This document shows, one piece after another, positions 41,856 through 50,029 of a DNA stretch of 64,000 nt. The notes under the pieces are model-generated. The model did not search any database. It was given only the letters and a program-made list of their open reading frames with translations, and was not told where the DNA came from. The stretch is from Streptomyces sp. NBC_01317 (GTDB lineage: Bacteria; Actinomycetota; Actinomycetes; Streptomycetales; Streptomycetaceae): NCBI RefSeq assembly GCF_035961655.1, contig NZ_CP108393.1, forward strand, positions 4,075,501 through 4,139,500, in the 5' to 3' direction. Position 1 is the first letter of the stretch, and each line of letters begins with the position of its first letter. The translations under genes were made by a program, and so were the position numbers.

Positions 41856-44012
41856 ATGGGCATTCGGAGCTTGCTGCGCAAAGTGTTCGGACGCGACCGT
41901 GCGGAGGAGCGTCCCGAGTCGTCGGCAGCGTCCGTCCCGCCCCAGGCCGACCGTACGGAAGCGGTGTCCACGCCGGAGCCGGTGTCGACGCCGGAACCGG
42001 TGAGGGCGTCGGCGACGGCGTCGGCCTCGGCCTCGGCGTCGTCCCCGCCGGCGAGCCAGGCGACGACGGTGCCCGCGCCCGCGCCCGCGCGAAAGACGCC
42101 GTCGCCGGAGGATGCGGCGGCGGAACTGGTGGCGGCGGCGTTCGACAACCCCCGCCCCCCGAAGCCGGACCCCACGGTCCCACCCCAGGCGACCCGCCCC
42201 CAGGAGCCCCAGCCGACCCCGACACTCCCGACCCAGAAGTCGACGGGGCCCTCGGAGCCGACGGTGGGGACGGAGCCGGAGGCGGCACCCGCCGCCACGC
42301 CCGAGCCGGTCGCCGAGGCGACGCCGCTCGCGACGGAGCCGGTCGCGCTGGACAGCGACAACCTCACGGCAGAAGCGGCACCTGCCGAGAGCGCCGGCGC
42401 AGGCGCCGTCACCACGACCGAGCCGGTCGCGACCGACCCGATCGCCCTCGACAACGACGACCTCGCCGCCGAGGCCGAGACGGCACCTGCGGCCGCGACG
42501 ACCCCCGTGGCCGGGGCCGCTGACGAATCGGCGGCCGACATGGACGCCGACACCGCCGCCGAGCCGGTGTCCGCCCGCGAGCCCGTCGCGACGGAGAGCA
42601 CCACGGACACCGCACCGGTCGCGACGGACCCGGTCGCGCTGGACAGCGACGACCACGCCGCCGAGGCGGCGCCCGCCGAGAACACCCGCGCAGCCGCCGC
42701 AGACGCGGACGACGCCCCCGAGGCCACCGCCCCGCAGGGCGACGAGAACCCCGGCGAGGCCGGGGCGGTCCTGGCGACGCCGGACACCACGCCGGTCGCG
42801 ACCGACCCGATCGCGCTGGACAGTGACGACACCGCCGCCGAGGCGGTCGTACCGACGCCCGAGGCCGACACCACGCCGGTCGCGACCGAGCCGGCCGCTT
42901 TGGGCACCGACGACCAGACGGTCGAGGGGGCGGCCGACGCCACCACGACCGAGCCGGTCGCGACCGAACCGATCGCTCTGAACGACGACGACCTCGCCGC
43001 CGAGACCGAGACGGCGACTACGGCCGCAACAACCCCCGTGGCCGGGGCCGCTGACGAACCGGCGGCCGACGCGGACCACGCCGTCGAGCCGGTCGCCGTG
43101 ACCGAGCCCCTCCCAGTGGACACCACCCCGGTCGCCACCGAGCCGATCGCCCTGAACCACGACGACACCGCCGCCGAGACCGTCGTACCGACGACCGACG
43201 CGAACGCCCCGGTCGAGCCGGTCGCCACGACCGACACCACCGAGGCCGACACGACACCGGTCGCGACCGAGCCCATCGCCCTGAACAACGACGACACCGC
43301 CGCCGAAACGTCCGCCCCGGCGGACATCGCCCCGGCGCCCGTCGCCCTCGCGGGCACGGCGGGCACGGCGGGCACCCTGCCCGCAGCGCTCCTCGCCCAC
43401 CACTCCGCCGCCGGCGAGGCCCTCCGTACCCACGGGCTCGAAGGGGCCCGCGCCGTCGTGTATCTCGTTCTCGACCGTTCCGGGTCCATGCGGCCCTTCT
43501 ACAAGGACGGCAGCGCCCAGCACCTCGGCGAGCAGGCCCTCGCCCTCGCCGCCCACCTCGGGGACGGGAACACCACCGTCCACACCGTCTTCTTCTCCAC
43601 CGACATCGACGGCACCGCCGACCTCTCCCTCTCCTCCTACGAGAACGTCGTCGACGCGACCCACGCGCGCCTCGGCCGCCTCGGCCGCACCAGCTACCAC
43701 CGCGCCGTCGAAGAGGTCGTCGCGCACTACGAGAAGTCCGGCGCGACGGACCCCGCGCTCGTCGTCTTCCAGACCGACGGCGCCCCCGACGCCAAGCAGC
43801 CCGCCCGCCAGGCCCTCGTGGACGCCGCGGGCAAGCCCCTGCACTGGGCCTTCGTGGCCTTCGGGGAGCACGACTCCAAGGCGTTCGACTTCCTCCGCAA
43901 GCTGGGACTCGGCAACGTCGGGTTCACGCACGCGGGCCCCACCCCCCGCGAGGTCCCCGACGCCGACCTCTACCGCGACCTCCTCGCCGGCTGGAAGCCC
44001 GCGAAGCCGTAA
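41856..44012 (+). CDS. VWA-domain protein (TerF-like) with a long acidic repeat region
   Basis: A 718-residue protein. Residues 1-15 are basic ([17 protein letters not shown]). Residues 20-520 are Pro/Ala/Thr/Glu-rich and include eight degenerate copies of about 20 residues with consensus [19 protein letters not shown] (42318-43310). From residue 530 there is a von Willebrand A domain: [20 protein letters not shown] has the D-x-S-x-S MIDAS, with further blocks [12 protein letters not shown] and [15 protein letters not shown]. The VWA part resembles the tellurium-resistance TerF/TerY type (from memory), with no other ter genes nearby. No signal peptide. Confidence 0.85.
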   Translation: MGIRSLLRKVFGRDRAEERPESSAASVPPQADRTEAVSTPEPVSTPEPVRASATASASASASSPPASQATTVPAPAPARKTPSPEDAAAELVAAAFDNPRPPKPDPTVPPQATRPQEPQPTPTLPTQKSTGPSEPTVGTEPEAAPAATPEPVAEATPLATEPVALDSDNLTAEAAPAESAGAGAVTTTEPVATDPIALDNDDLAAEAETAPAAATTPVAGAADESAADMDADTAAEPVSAREPVATESTTDTAPVATDPVALDSDDHAAEAAPAENTRAAAADADDAPEATAPQGDENPGEAGAVLATPDTTPVATDPIALDSDDTAAEAVVPTPEADTTPVATEPAALGTDDQTVEGAADATTTEPVATEPIALNDDDLAAETETATTAATTPVAGAADEPAADADHAVEPVAVTEPLPVDTTPVATEPIALNHDDTAAETVVPTTDANAPVEPVATTDTTEADTTPVATEPIALNNDDTAAETSAPADIAPAPVALAGTAGTAGTLPAALLAHHSAAGEALRTHGLEGARAVVYLVLDRSGSMRPFYKDGSAQHLGEQALALAAHLGDGNTTVHTVFFSTDIDGTADLSLSSYENVVDATHARLGRLGRTSYHRAVEEVVAHYEKSGATDPALVVFQTDGAPDAKQPARQALVDAAGKPLHWAFVAFGEHDSKAFDFLRKLGLGNVGFTHAGPTPREVPDADLYRDLLAGWKPAKP

Positions 44013-44087
44013 GCGAGACCGAGCACGCACAAGCGAAACGCCGCCGGCCCCGCGTCCCCACGCGCGACCGGCGGCGGTCCGCTTTAT

Positions 44088-44126
44088 GGGGGCCTATGGG
44101 GGGCCTATGGGGGGCCACTCTATGGG
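44088..44126 (+). other. G-run repeat with G-quadruplex potential upstream of metG
   Basis: Runs of 5, 6, 6 and 3 G separated by CCTAT, CCTAT and CCACTCTAT satisfy the G3+N1-12 quadruplex pattern on the coding strand, 55 bp before the metG start. The unit CCTATGGGGGG is repeated, and TTTATG/CTCTATGGG flank it. It may lie in the metG 5' untranslated RNA. Confidence 0.5.
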
Positions 44127-44180
44127 CGGTCCACTTTATGGATGTGAAGCCACCACCACCGGCCCTATACCATTTCGACC

Positions 44181-45785
44181 ATGGCGGCCACTGGATCCGA
44201 AGAGCAGGGTGGGAAGGCGTATTACGTCACCACCCCCATTTACTACGTCAACGACGCTCCTCACCTGGGCCACGCCTACACGACCGTCGCAGGGGACGTG
44301 CTCACCCGCTGGCACCGCCAGCGCGGCGAGAAGGTGTGGTACCTCACCGGCACGGACGAGCACGGTCAGAAGATCATGCGCACCGCGGAAGCGAACGGCG
44401 TCACCCCGCAGGCCTGGTGCGACAAGCTCGTCGAGGAGTCCTGGAAACCCCTCTGGGAGCACCTGAACATCGCGAACGACGACTTCATCCGTACGACGGA
44501 GAAGCGGCACACGGACCGGGTACGGGAGTTCGTGCAGGACCTGTACGACAAGGACGAGATCTACAAGGGCGGCTACGAAGGCCCGTACTGCGTGGGCTGC
44601 GAGGAGTACAAGCTCCCCGGTGAACTGATCGAGGACCCCGACGGCGTCAAGCTGTGCGCGATCCACAAGACACCGGTGGAGATCCTCAAGGAGGAGAACT
44701 ACTTCTTCAAGCTCAGCGCCTGGGGCCCCAAGCTCCTCGCGCACTACGAGGCCAACCCCGGCTTCATCCAGCCCGAGTCCGCCCGCAACGAGGTCGTGAA
44801 CTTCGTCAAGCAGGGCCTCCAGGACCTCTCCATCTCCCGCTCGACCTTCGACTGGGGCGTCCCGGTGCCGTGGGACGAGAAGCACGTCATCTACGTGTGG
44901 ATCGACGCGCTGCTCAACTACGCGACGGCCGTCGGCTACGGCGCCAACCAGGAGAAGTTCGACACCACCTTCCCCGCCGACGTGCACCTCGTCGGCAAGG
45001 ACATCCTCCGCTTCCACGCGATCATCTGGCCCGCGATGCTGATGGCGCAGGGCCTGCCCGTACCGGGCAAGGTGGCCGCCAACGGCTGGCTGCTGGTCGG
45101 CGGCGAGAAGATGTCCAAGTCGAACCTGACCGGCATCAAGCCGCAGGACCTCACCTCGCACTTCGGCGTGGACGCCTACCGCTGGTACTTCCTGCGGGCC
45201 ATCGCCTTCGGCCAGGACGGGTCGTTCTCCTGGGAGGACTTCAGCGCCCGCTACACCTCCGAACTGGCGAACGACTACGGCAACCTCGCGTCGCGCGTCG
45301 CCGCGATGGTCGGCAAGTACTTCGGCGGCAAGCTGCCGGAGGCCACGGCGCCGGGCGACGCCGAGCAGGCCGTACGGGACGGGCTGGCGAAGGCCCTCGC
45401 CGAGGCGGACCGCAAGATCGGTGAGGAGCTGGACTTCGCGGGCGGGATCGCGGCGGTCTTCGACTTCGTCAAGCAGGTCAACGGCTATCTGACCGAGCAG
45501 GAGCCCTGGAAGGTCGCCAAGGACACGTCCGAGGCCGGCCAGGCCCGCCTCGCGACGATCCTGTACACGGCCGCCGAGGCCCTGCGCGGGGTCGCCGTCC
45601 TGCTCAACCCGGTCATGCCCGACACCTCGCAGAAGCTGTGGGACTCGCTCGGCGCCGCCGAGTCGCTGGGCGCGCTCGCGGACCAGCGGGTCCAGGAGGC
45701 GGCGGACTGGGGCCGCCTCGCGGTCGGTACGACGGTGACGAAGGGCGCGGTGCTCTTCCCCCGCCTGGAGGAGAAGCCCGCGTAG
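44181..45785 (+). CDS. metG: Methionyl-tRNA synthetase
   Basis: Charges tRNA-Met. A 534-residue class Ia enzyme: YYVTTPIYYVNDAPHLGHAY (HLGH as the HIGH motif, near 27), GTDEHGQKIMRTAEANG, a zinc knuckle with only one clear C-x2-C (YCVGCEEYK), PVPWDEKHVIYVWIDALLNY, and KMSKS near 310 (GGEKMSKSNLTGIKP). The helical anticodon-binding domain follows (QVNGYLTEQEPWKVAKD). It lacks the C-terminal EMAP/dimer domain, so it is the short form usual in actinobacteria. Confidence 0.96.
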   Translation: MAATGSEEQGGKAYYVTTPIYYVNDAPHLGHAYTTVAGDVLTRWHRQRGEKVWYLTGTDEHGQKIMRTAEANGVTPQAWCDKLVEESWKPLWEHLNIANDDFIRTTEKRHTDRVREFVQDLYDKDEIYKGGYEGPYCVGCEEYKLPGELIEDPDGVKLCAIHKTPVEILKEENYFFKLSAWGPKLLAHYEANPGFIQPESARNEVVNFVKQGLQDLSISRSTFDWGVPVPWDEKHVIYVWIDALLNYATAVGYGANQEKFDTTFPADVHLVGKDILRFHAIIWPAMLMAQGLPVPGKVAANGWLLVGGEKMSKSNLTGIKPQDLTSHFGVDAYRWYFLRAIAFGQDGSFSWEDFSARYTSELANDYGNLASRVAAMVGKYFGGKLPEATAPGDAEQAVRDGLAKALAEADRKIGEELDFAGGIAAVFDFVKQVNGYLTEQEPWKVAKDTSEAGQARLATILYTAAEALRGVAVLLNPVMPDTSQKLWDSLGAAESLGALADQRVQEAADWGRLAVGTTVTKGAVLFPRLEEKPA

Positions 45786-45803
45786 GCGCGGCGCGCGCAG
45801 GCA

Positions 45804-45945
45804 GGGGGTACGACCGTCGCGCAGTCCTGGCGGTCGTACCCCCGGCGGTCCGTGCCCGTGGCGGTACGGAACCGTCGCGCAGGCCCTCCGTACCGCGGCA
45901 GAACCGTAGTGGCAGGCCCGGAACCCCGGCGGTTCCGGGCCTGCC
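45804..45945. terminator. Three hairpins in a row between convergent genes
   Basis: Stem 1 at 45804-45843 (GGGGGTACGACCG, 13 bp), stem 2 at 45861-45896 (GCGGTACGGA, 10 bp) and stem 3 at 45911-45945 (GGCAGGCCCGGAACC, 15 bp) fill the 200-bp gap between metG (+) and the L,D-transpeptidase gene (-). A bidirectional termination zone is the simplest reading. Confidence 0.75.
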
Positions 45946-45985
45946 GCCGTTCGCGGCGCGGGACGGCCCCCGGCGCCAGGCCCGG

Positions 45986-46795
45986 TCAGTGCGCCAGCGA
46001 AACCTTGTCCCCCATCACCACCACCGGCCGCTTCCCCGGGTCCAGCGTCCGCAGCAGTTCCTTCATCCGGGGGCGCGCCAGCGAGACACAGCCCTGCGTC
46101 GGCCCGCCGTGGTCCACATGGATCCAGATGCCGCCGCCCTTCTCCTCGCCCAGGGGGCGGCCCAGGTGGCGGGGGGTGTGGCCGGGGCGGCGGTTGTAGT
46201 TGATGGCGACGACATAGTCGAAGGACCCCTCCAGCGGCTCGTCCTCGAAGCCGGTGCCGGAGATCGCGTAGTCGGAGGAGCGGTCGTACGGGAGTCTCGA
46301 CCCCGGGTCGCGCAGCTCGCCGCCCGCGTCCGTGAGGCCGAACACCCCGATCGGCGAGCGCCGGTCGCCCGCGTCGTGGTCGTCGGTCCAGCCCCGCAGC
46401 CCGTTGTGGGCGGGCCACGGGCCCGACACGACCTGCCAGCCCGCCACCGGGTCCCGCTCGTAGACGAGGACGGTCGAGCGGTTGGAGTTCCGGGAGCGGC
46501 CGATGGCCACGACGGCCTGGTTGCTGTCCTCCGGGAGGCCGGCACGGGTCTTCGGGCCGAGGCCGGGAATCTCCGCCGGCGCGTCGGTACGGAGCACGTC
46601 GGCGCCCCGGTGCTCGGCGGCGGCCCGCTGGGCGGGGGGACCGCCGGCCGCCACGGCCTCCACCGGCCCCTTCCCGCGCGAGTCGGCGTCGCCCCGGTCG
46701 GGATCGGGCGCCGCGCACCCGGTGAGCAGCAGTCCGGTGGCCAGCAGCACGCCGACGAGGCGCGCCGGATGCGTCGAACGGGAGCGGGGTCTCAT
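45986..46795 (-). CDS. L,D-transpeptidase-like (YkuD) lipoprotein
   Basis: A 269-residue protein from ATG 46795 behind GGAAGG. The lipobox LLATGLLLTGC (Cys near 27) predicts outer-face anchoring. The C-terminal YkuD domain has RRSPIGVFGLTDAGG and the active-site stretch IWIHVDHGGPTQGCVSL with the catalytic Cys near residue 234. Such enzymes form 3-3 crosslinks in peptidoglycan or process related envelope substrates (family knowledge). A linker of about 100 residues separates anchor and domain. Confidence 0.85.
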   Translation of the reverse strand: MRPRSRSTHPARLVGVLLATGLLLTGCAAPDPDRGDADSRGKGPVEAVAAGGPPAQRAAAEHRGADVLRTDAPAEIPGLGPKTRAGLPEDSNQAVVAIGRSRNSNRSTVLVYERDPVAGWQVVSGPWPAHNGLRGWTDDHDAGDRRSPIGVFGLTDAGGELRDPGSRLPYDRSSDYAISGTGFEDEPLEGSFDYVVAINYNRRPGHTPRHLGRPLGEEKGGGIWIHVDHGGPTQGCVSLARPRMKELLRTLDPGKRPVVVMGDKVSLAH

Positions 46796-47125
46796 TTCGC
46801 CTTCCGGGGAAGCAGCAGCGAACACAGACGGTGCGTCAGCCGAGCGGTTGAGCCCGCACGATCACAGCTGCGCACAAAACGGCACGTACAGAACTATCTC
46901 ACCTCACTCCACATCATCCATACATAAAGTCACCATAGACATCAAAAATGTGACCACCTGAGAACCGCCCCACCGCCGGGCCCCGGTGTCGGGTTGCCGC
47001 CCCTACTCAGGCCGGCCTGAGTGGGAGTGCTCATGCCCGGCGCGCCCGGCGCGGCGAGGATCGGTGCAGCGGCGCAGCCAAGAGCGCCGACCGGATCCCG
47101 CCGAAACGACCATGGAGAACCCCTC
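46796..47125. promoter_or_regulatory. Divergent intergenic region with an 18-bp perfect palindrome
   Basis: Between the transpeptidase (-) and DUF5707 (+) genes. Bases 46880-46960 are unusually AT-rich for this genome (for example CACCATAGACATCAAAAATG) and probably contain promoters for both directions. At 47005-47022 ACTCAGGCCGGCCTGAGT is perfectly symmetric, about 105 bp before the DUF5707 start. No gene is visible. Confidence 0.55.
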
Positions 47126-47578
47126 ATGTCCCGTCGCATCATCCTGTCGCTGGCCGCCGCCGTCGTCGTGGTCGGAGGCGCAGGGGCCTTCGCGCTCTCG
47201 CAGACCGGGGAGCAGCCTCTCTCCCTGACGCACAGCACGGCCCGCTACGCGGCGCCCGACGGCGGGCGCGACGGTTCCCTGACCTTCACCACCGACGTGA
47301 CCTCGCCCTCCGGCGTCAAGGACGTGAAGGTCCTGGCCTGGCCGGCGAAGTCCTCCTTCGCGAAGGACGGGCTGACCGCCAAGGACATGGCAGCCGTCGA
47401 ATCGGCCGTCTGCGAGCCCTCGGGCGAGGACACCCTGCGCTGCACCTACACCACCGCCGTCACCGGCGCCGACGCGGCGGAGTCCCCGCGCGGCACCTGG
47501 CACGTCGCCGTTCTGGTCCACGCCAGGAACGGCACAACAACCCTGAACGACAAGGCGGCCGACTTCACCGTGGCATGA
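47126..47578 (+). CDS. Exported DUF5707-type protein
   Basis: A 150-residue protein with an N-terminal signal or anchor (MSRRIILSLAAAVVVVGGAG AFALSQ). The mature beta-sandwich-like domain carries LTHSTARYAAPDGGRDGSLT, VTSPSGVKDVKVLAWPAKSS and a Cys pair (AVCEPSGEDTLRCTYTTA) likely to form a disulfide. Matches DUF5707 from memory. Secreted or surface protein; function unknown. Confidence 0.75.
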   Translation: MSRRIILSLAAAVVVVGGAGAFALSQTGEQPLSLTHSTARYAAPDGGRDGSLTFTTDVTSPSGVKDVKVLAWPAKSSFAKDGLTAKDMAAVESAVCEPSGEDTLRCTYTTAVTGADAAESPRGTWHVAVLVHARNGTTTLNDKAADFTVA

Positions 47579-47589
47579 CCACGCGTCCG

Positions 47590-47973
47590 CTATCCGGGCT
47601 CGGTCGTCTCCTGGGTGATCCAGGCCCGGTACGCCGCCGAGCCGCCGGTCAGGGGGATCGTGATCCACTCGGGGAGGTCGTACGGGTGGCTCTCCGCCAC
47701 CCACGCCTCCAGCTCCGCGAGCCGGGCGGTCGTCGTCTTGTACGAGATGCGCCACTCCCTCGCGGTCTCGATCTCGTTCTGCCACCGGTAGTAGGCGGTC
47801 AAGGGCGCGTCGATGTGGGCGCAGGCCGCCAGCCTGTTCTCGACCGCGCCCCGCGCCAACGCCTGCGCCCGGGTCTCGTCGTCGATCGTCGTCTGCGCGA
47901 TCACCGTGTCGGTGACGATCGGCGTCTCGGTGACGATCGGCGTCTCGGTGACGGGCACGGGGTCCGTGGCCAT
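47590..47973 (-). CDS. cutA: Divalent-cation tolerance protein CutA
   Basis: A 127-residue CutA trimer protein: TTIDDETRAQALARGAVENR, LAACAHIDAPLTAYYRWQNE, REWRISYKTTTARLAELEAW, HPYDLPEWITIPLTGGSAAY cover the whole family. The N-terminus is longer than usual and contains TETPIVTETPIVTDTVI, encoded by an 18-bp tandem repeat near 47909-47950. It lies downstream of aspS on the same strand, with a terminator between them. Confidence 0.92.
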   Translation of the reverse strand: MATDPVPVTETPIVTETPIVTDTVIAQTTIDDETRAQALARGAVENRLAACAHIDAPLTAYYRWQNEIETAREWRISYKTTTARLAELEAWVAESHPYDLPEWITIPLTGGSAAYRAWITQETTEPG

Positions 47974-48026
47974 GTCTGCCTCCCTGGTTCGGTCCGACAC
48001 CGATTCTGCCCGGCCCGGGACAGGGG

Positions 48027-48060
48027 TCGGCCCCCGGAACCTGGTGGTTCCGGGGGCCGA
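48027..48060 (-). terminator. Terminator hairpin after aspS
   Basis: A perfect stem of about 15 bp (TCGGCCCCCGGAACC and complement) with a 4-base loop, 38 bp past the aspS stop. Confidence 0.75.
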
Positions 48061-48097
48061 TGTGACCGGAAGAGCGTCGGAGCCGTACCGGCCGCCG

Positions 48098-49894
48098 CTA
48101 CTCGGCGGGCTTGACGACGGGCTTCGGCTCCGACTTCGCCACCGGCTTCCGCAGCGCCACGTTCAGTTCCCGCAGCCGCGACTCGTCCAGTTCCGTCGGC
48201 GCGCCCATCATCAGGTCCTGGGCGTTGCCGTTGAGCGGGAAGGCGATCGTCTCGCGGATGTTCGGCTCGTCCGCGAGCAGCATCACGATGCGGTCGATGC
48301 CGGGGGCGATGCCGCCGTGCGGCGGGGCGCCGAGGCGGAACGCGCGGAGCATGCCCGCGAACTCGTGCTCGACGGTGTCGCGGTCGTAGCCGGCGATCTC
48401 GAAGGCCTTGATCATCAGCTCGGGCTCGTGGTTACGGATCGCGCCGGACGACAGTTCGATGCCGTTGCAGACGATGTCGTACTGCCACGCCAGGATGTCC
48501 AGCGGGTCCTTCGTCTCCAGGTCGGACAGGCCGCCCTGGGGCATCGAGAACGGGTTGTGCGAGAAGTCGATCTTCCCGGTCTCCTCGTCCTTCTCGTACA
48601 TCGGGAAGTCGACGACCCAGCAGAACCGGAAGACGCCCTCCTCGAAGTGCCCGGCGCGCTTGGCGGCCTCGACCCGGACCGCGCTCATGATCTTGGAGAC
48701 CTCGCCGGACTCACCCGCGCCGAAGAAGATCGCGTGGCCGGGGGCGAGGGAGAGGCGCTCGGTGAGGACCTTGACGTTGTCCTCGGTGAGGAACTTGGCG
48801 ATCGGGCCGCTCAGCGCGCCGTCCTCGCCGACCCGCACCCAGGCCAGGCCCTTGGCGCCCAGGCCCACGGCGTAGTCGCCGAGGCCGTCGAAGAACTTCC
48901 GCGACTGGCCGGCCGTGTCCGGCACCGGCAGGGCGCGCACGTGCTTGCCGGCGAACGCCTTGAAGTCGGAGTCCTCGAAGACGTCCGAGATGTCGCTCAG
49001 TTCGAGCTTGGCGCGCAGGTCGGGCTTGTCGTTGCCGTACTTGACCATCGACTCGCGGAAAGGGATCCGCGGGAAGGGCGAGGTGACCTCGCGGCCCTCG
49101 CCGAACTCGGTGAACAGCTCGGTCATGAGCTTCTCGATCGGCTGGAAGACGTCCTCCTGCTCGACGAAGCTCATCTCGACGTCGAGCTGGTAGAACTCGC
49201 CCGGCGAGCGGTCCGCGCGGGCGTCCTCGTCGCGGAAGCAGGGCGCGATCTGGAAGTAGCGGTCGAAGCCGGAGACCATCAGCAGCTGCTTGAACTGCTG
49301 CGGCGCCTGCGGCAGCGCGTAGAACTTGCCGGGGTTCAGCCGGGAGGGCACGACGAAGTCGCGGGCGCCCTCGGGGGAGGCCGCGGTGAGGATCGGCGTG
49401 GCCATCTCGTTGAAGCCGAGCGCGGTCATCTTGTGGCGGATGGCGGAGATGACCGCCGTACGCAGCATGATGTTGCGGTGCATGCGCTCGCGGCGCAGGT
49501 CGAGGAAGCGGTACTCCAGGCGCCGCTCCTCGTTGACGCCGTCCTCGGTGTTGATCGTGAAGGGCAGCGGGCCCGCCGCGCCCAGGATCTCGACCTCCGA
49601 GACCTCGATCTCGATCTCGCCGGTCGCGAGGTCCGGGTTCACGTTCTCCGCGCCGCGCGCCGAGACCGTACCGTCGATGCGGACGACGGTCTCCTTCGTG
49701 AGCTTGGACAGCTCCTCGTTCGCGGCGGTGCCGGGACGGGCGACGAGCTGGACGAGACCGTAGTGATCCCTCAGATCGATGAAGAGGATGCCGCCCAGGT
49801 CTCGGCGATTGTGCAGCCAGCCGCTCAGCCGGACGTCGGTGCCGACGTCAGAGGCGCGGAGCTCGCCGCAGGTGTGGGACCTGTACCGATGCAT
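48098..49894 (-). CDS. aspS: Aspartyl-tRNA synthetase
   Basis: A 598-residue bacterial-type class IIb enzyme. The N-terminal OB fold binds the anticodon (VRLSGWLHNRRDLGGILFID). Motif 2 is PCFRDEDARADRSPGEFYQL, a GAD insertion lies between (LAWVRVGEDGALSGPIAKFL), and motif 3 is APPHGGIAPGIDRIVMLLAD. The length is normal. The short tail is Lys/Pro-rich (KPVAKSEPKPVVKPAE). Whether it also charges tRNA-Asn is not decided here. Confidence 0.96.
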   Translation of the reverse strand: MHRYRSHTCGELRASDVGTDVRLSGWLHNRRDLGGILFIDLRDHYGLVQLVARPGTAANEELSKLTKETVVRIDGTVSARGAENVNPDLATGEIEIEVSEVEILGAAGPLPFTINTEDGVNEERRLEYRFLDLRRERMHRNIMLRTAVISAIRHKMTALGFNEMATPILTAASPEGARDFVVPSRLNPGKFYALPQAPQQFKQLLMVSGFDRYFQIAPCFRDEDARADRSPGEFYQLDVEMSFVEQEDVFQPIEKLMTELFTEFGEGREVTSPFPRIPFRESMVKYGNDKPDLRAKLELSDISDVFEDSDFKAFAGKHVRALPVPDTAGQSRKFFDGLGDYAVGLGAKGLAWVRVGEDGALSGPIAKFLTEDNVKVLTERLSLAPGHAIFFGAGESGEVSKIMSAVRVEAAKRAGHFEEGVFRFCWVVDFPMYEKDEETGKIDFSHNPFSMPQGGLSDLETKDPLDILAWQYDIVCNGIELSSGAIRNHEPELMIKAFEIAGYDRDTVEHEFAGMLRAFRLGAPPHGGIAPGIDRIVMLLADEPNIRETIAFPLNGNAQDLMMGAPTELDESRLRELNVALRKPVAKSEPKPVVKPAE

Positions 49895-50029
49895 CGTCTT
49901 TCATCCAGTCTTCGCAACTCGGGGTCATGGTGGTTTGACAGCGCTGGTGTGTGACCGCCATAACCTTATCGCCCGCCGCTGAGGCCTCCTCATTGGCGTT
50001 TGCTCTACAGATGTTCATAAAGTGTGACA

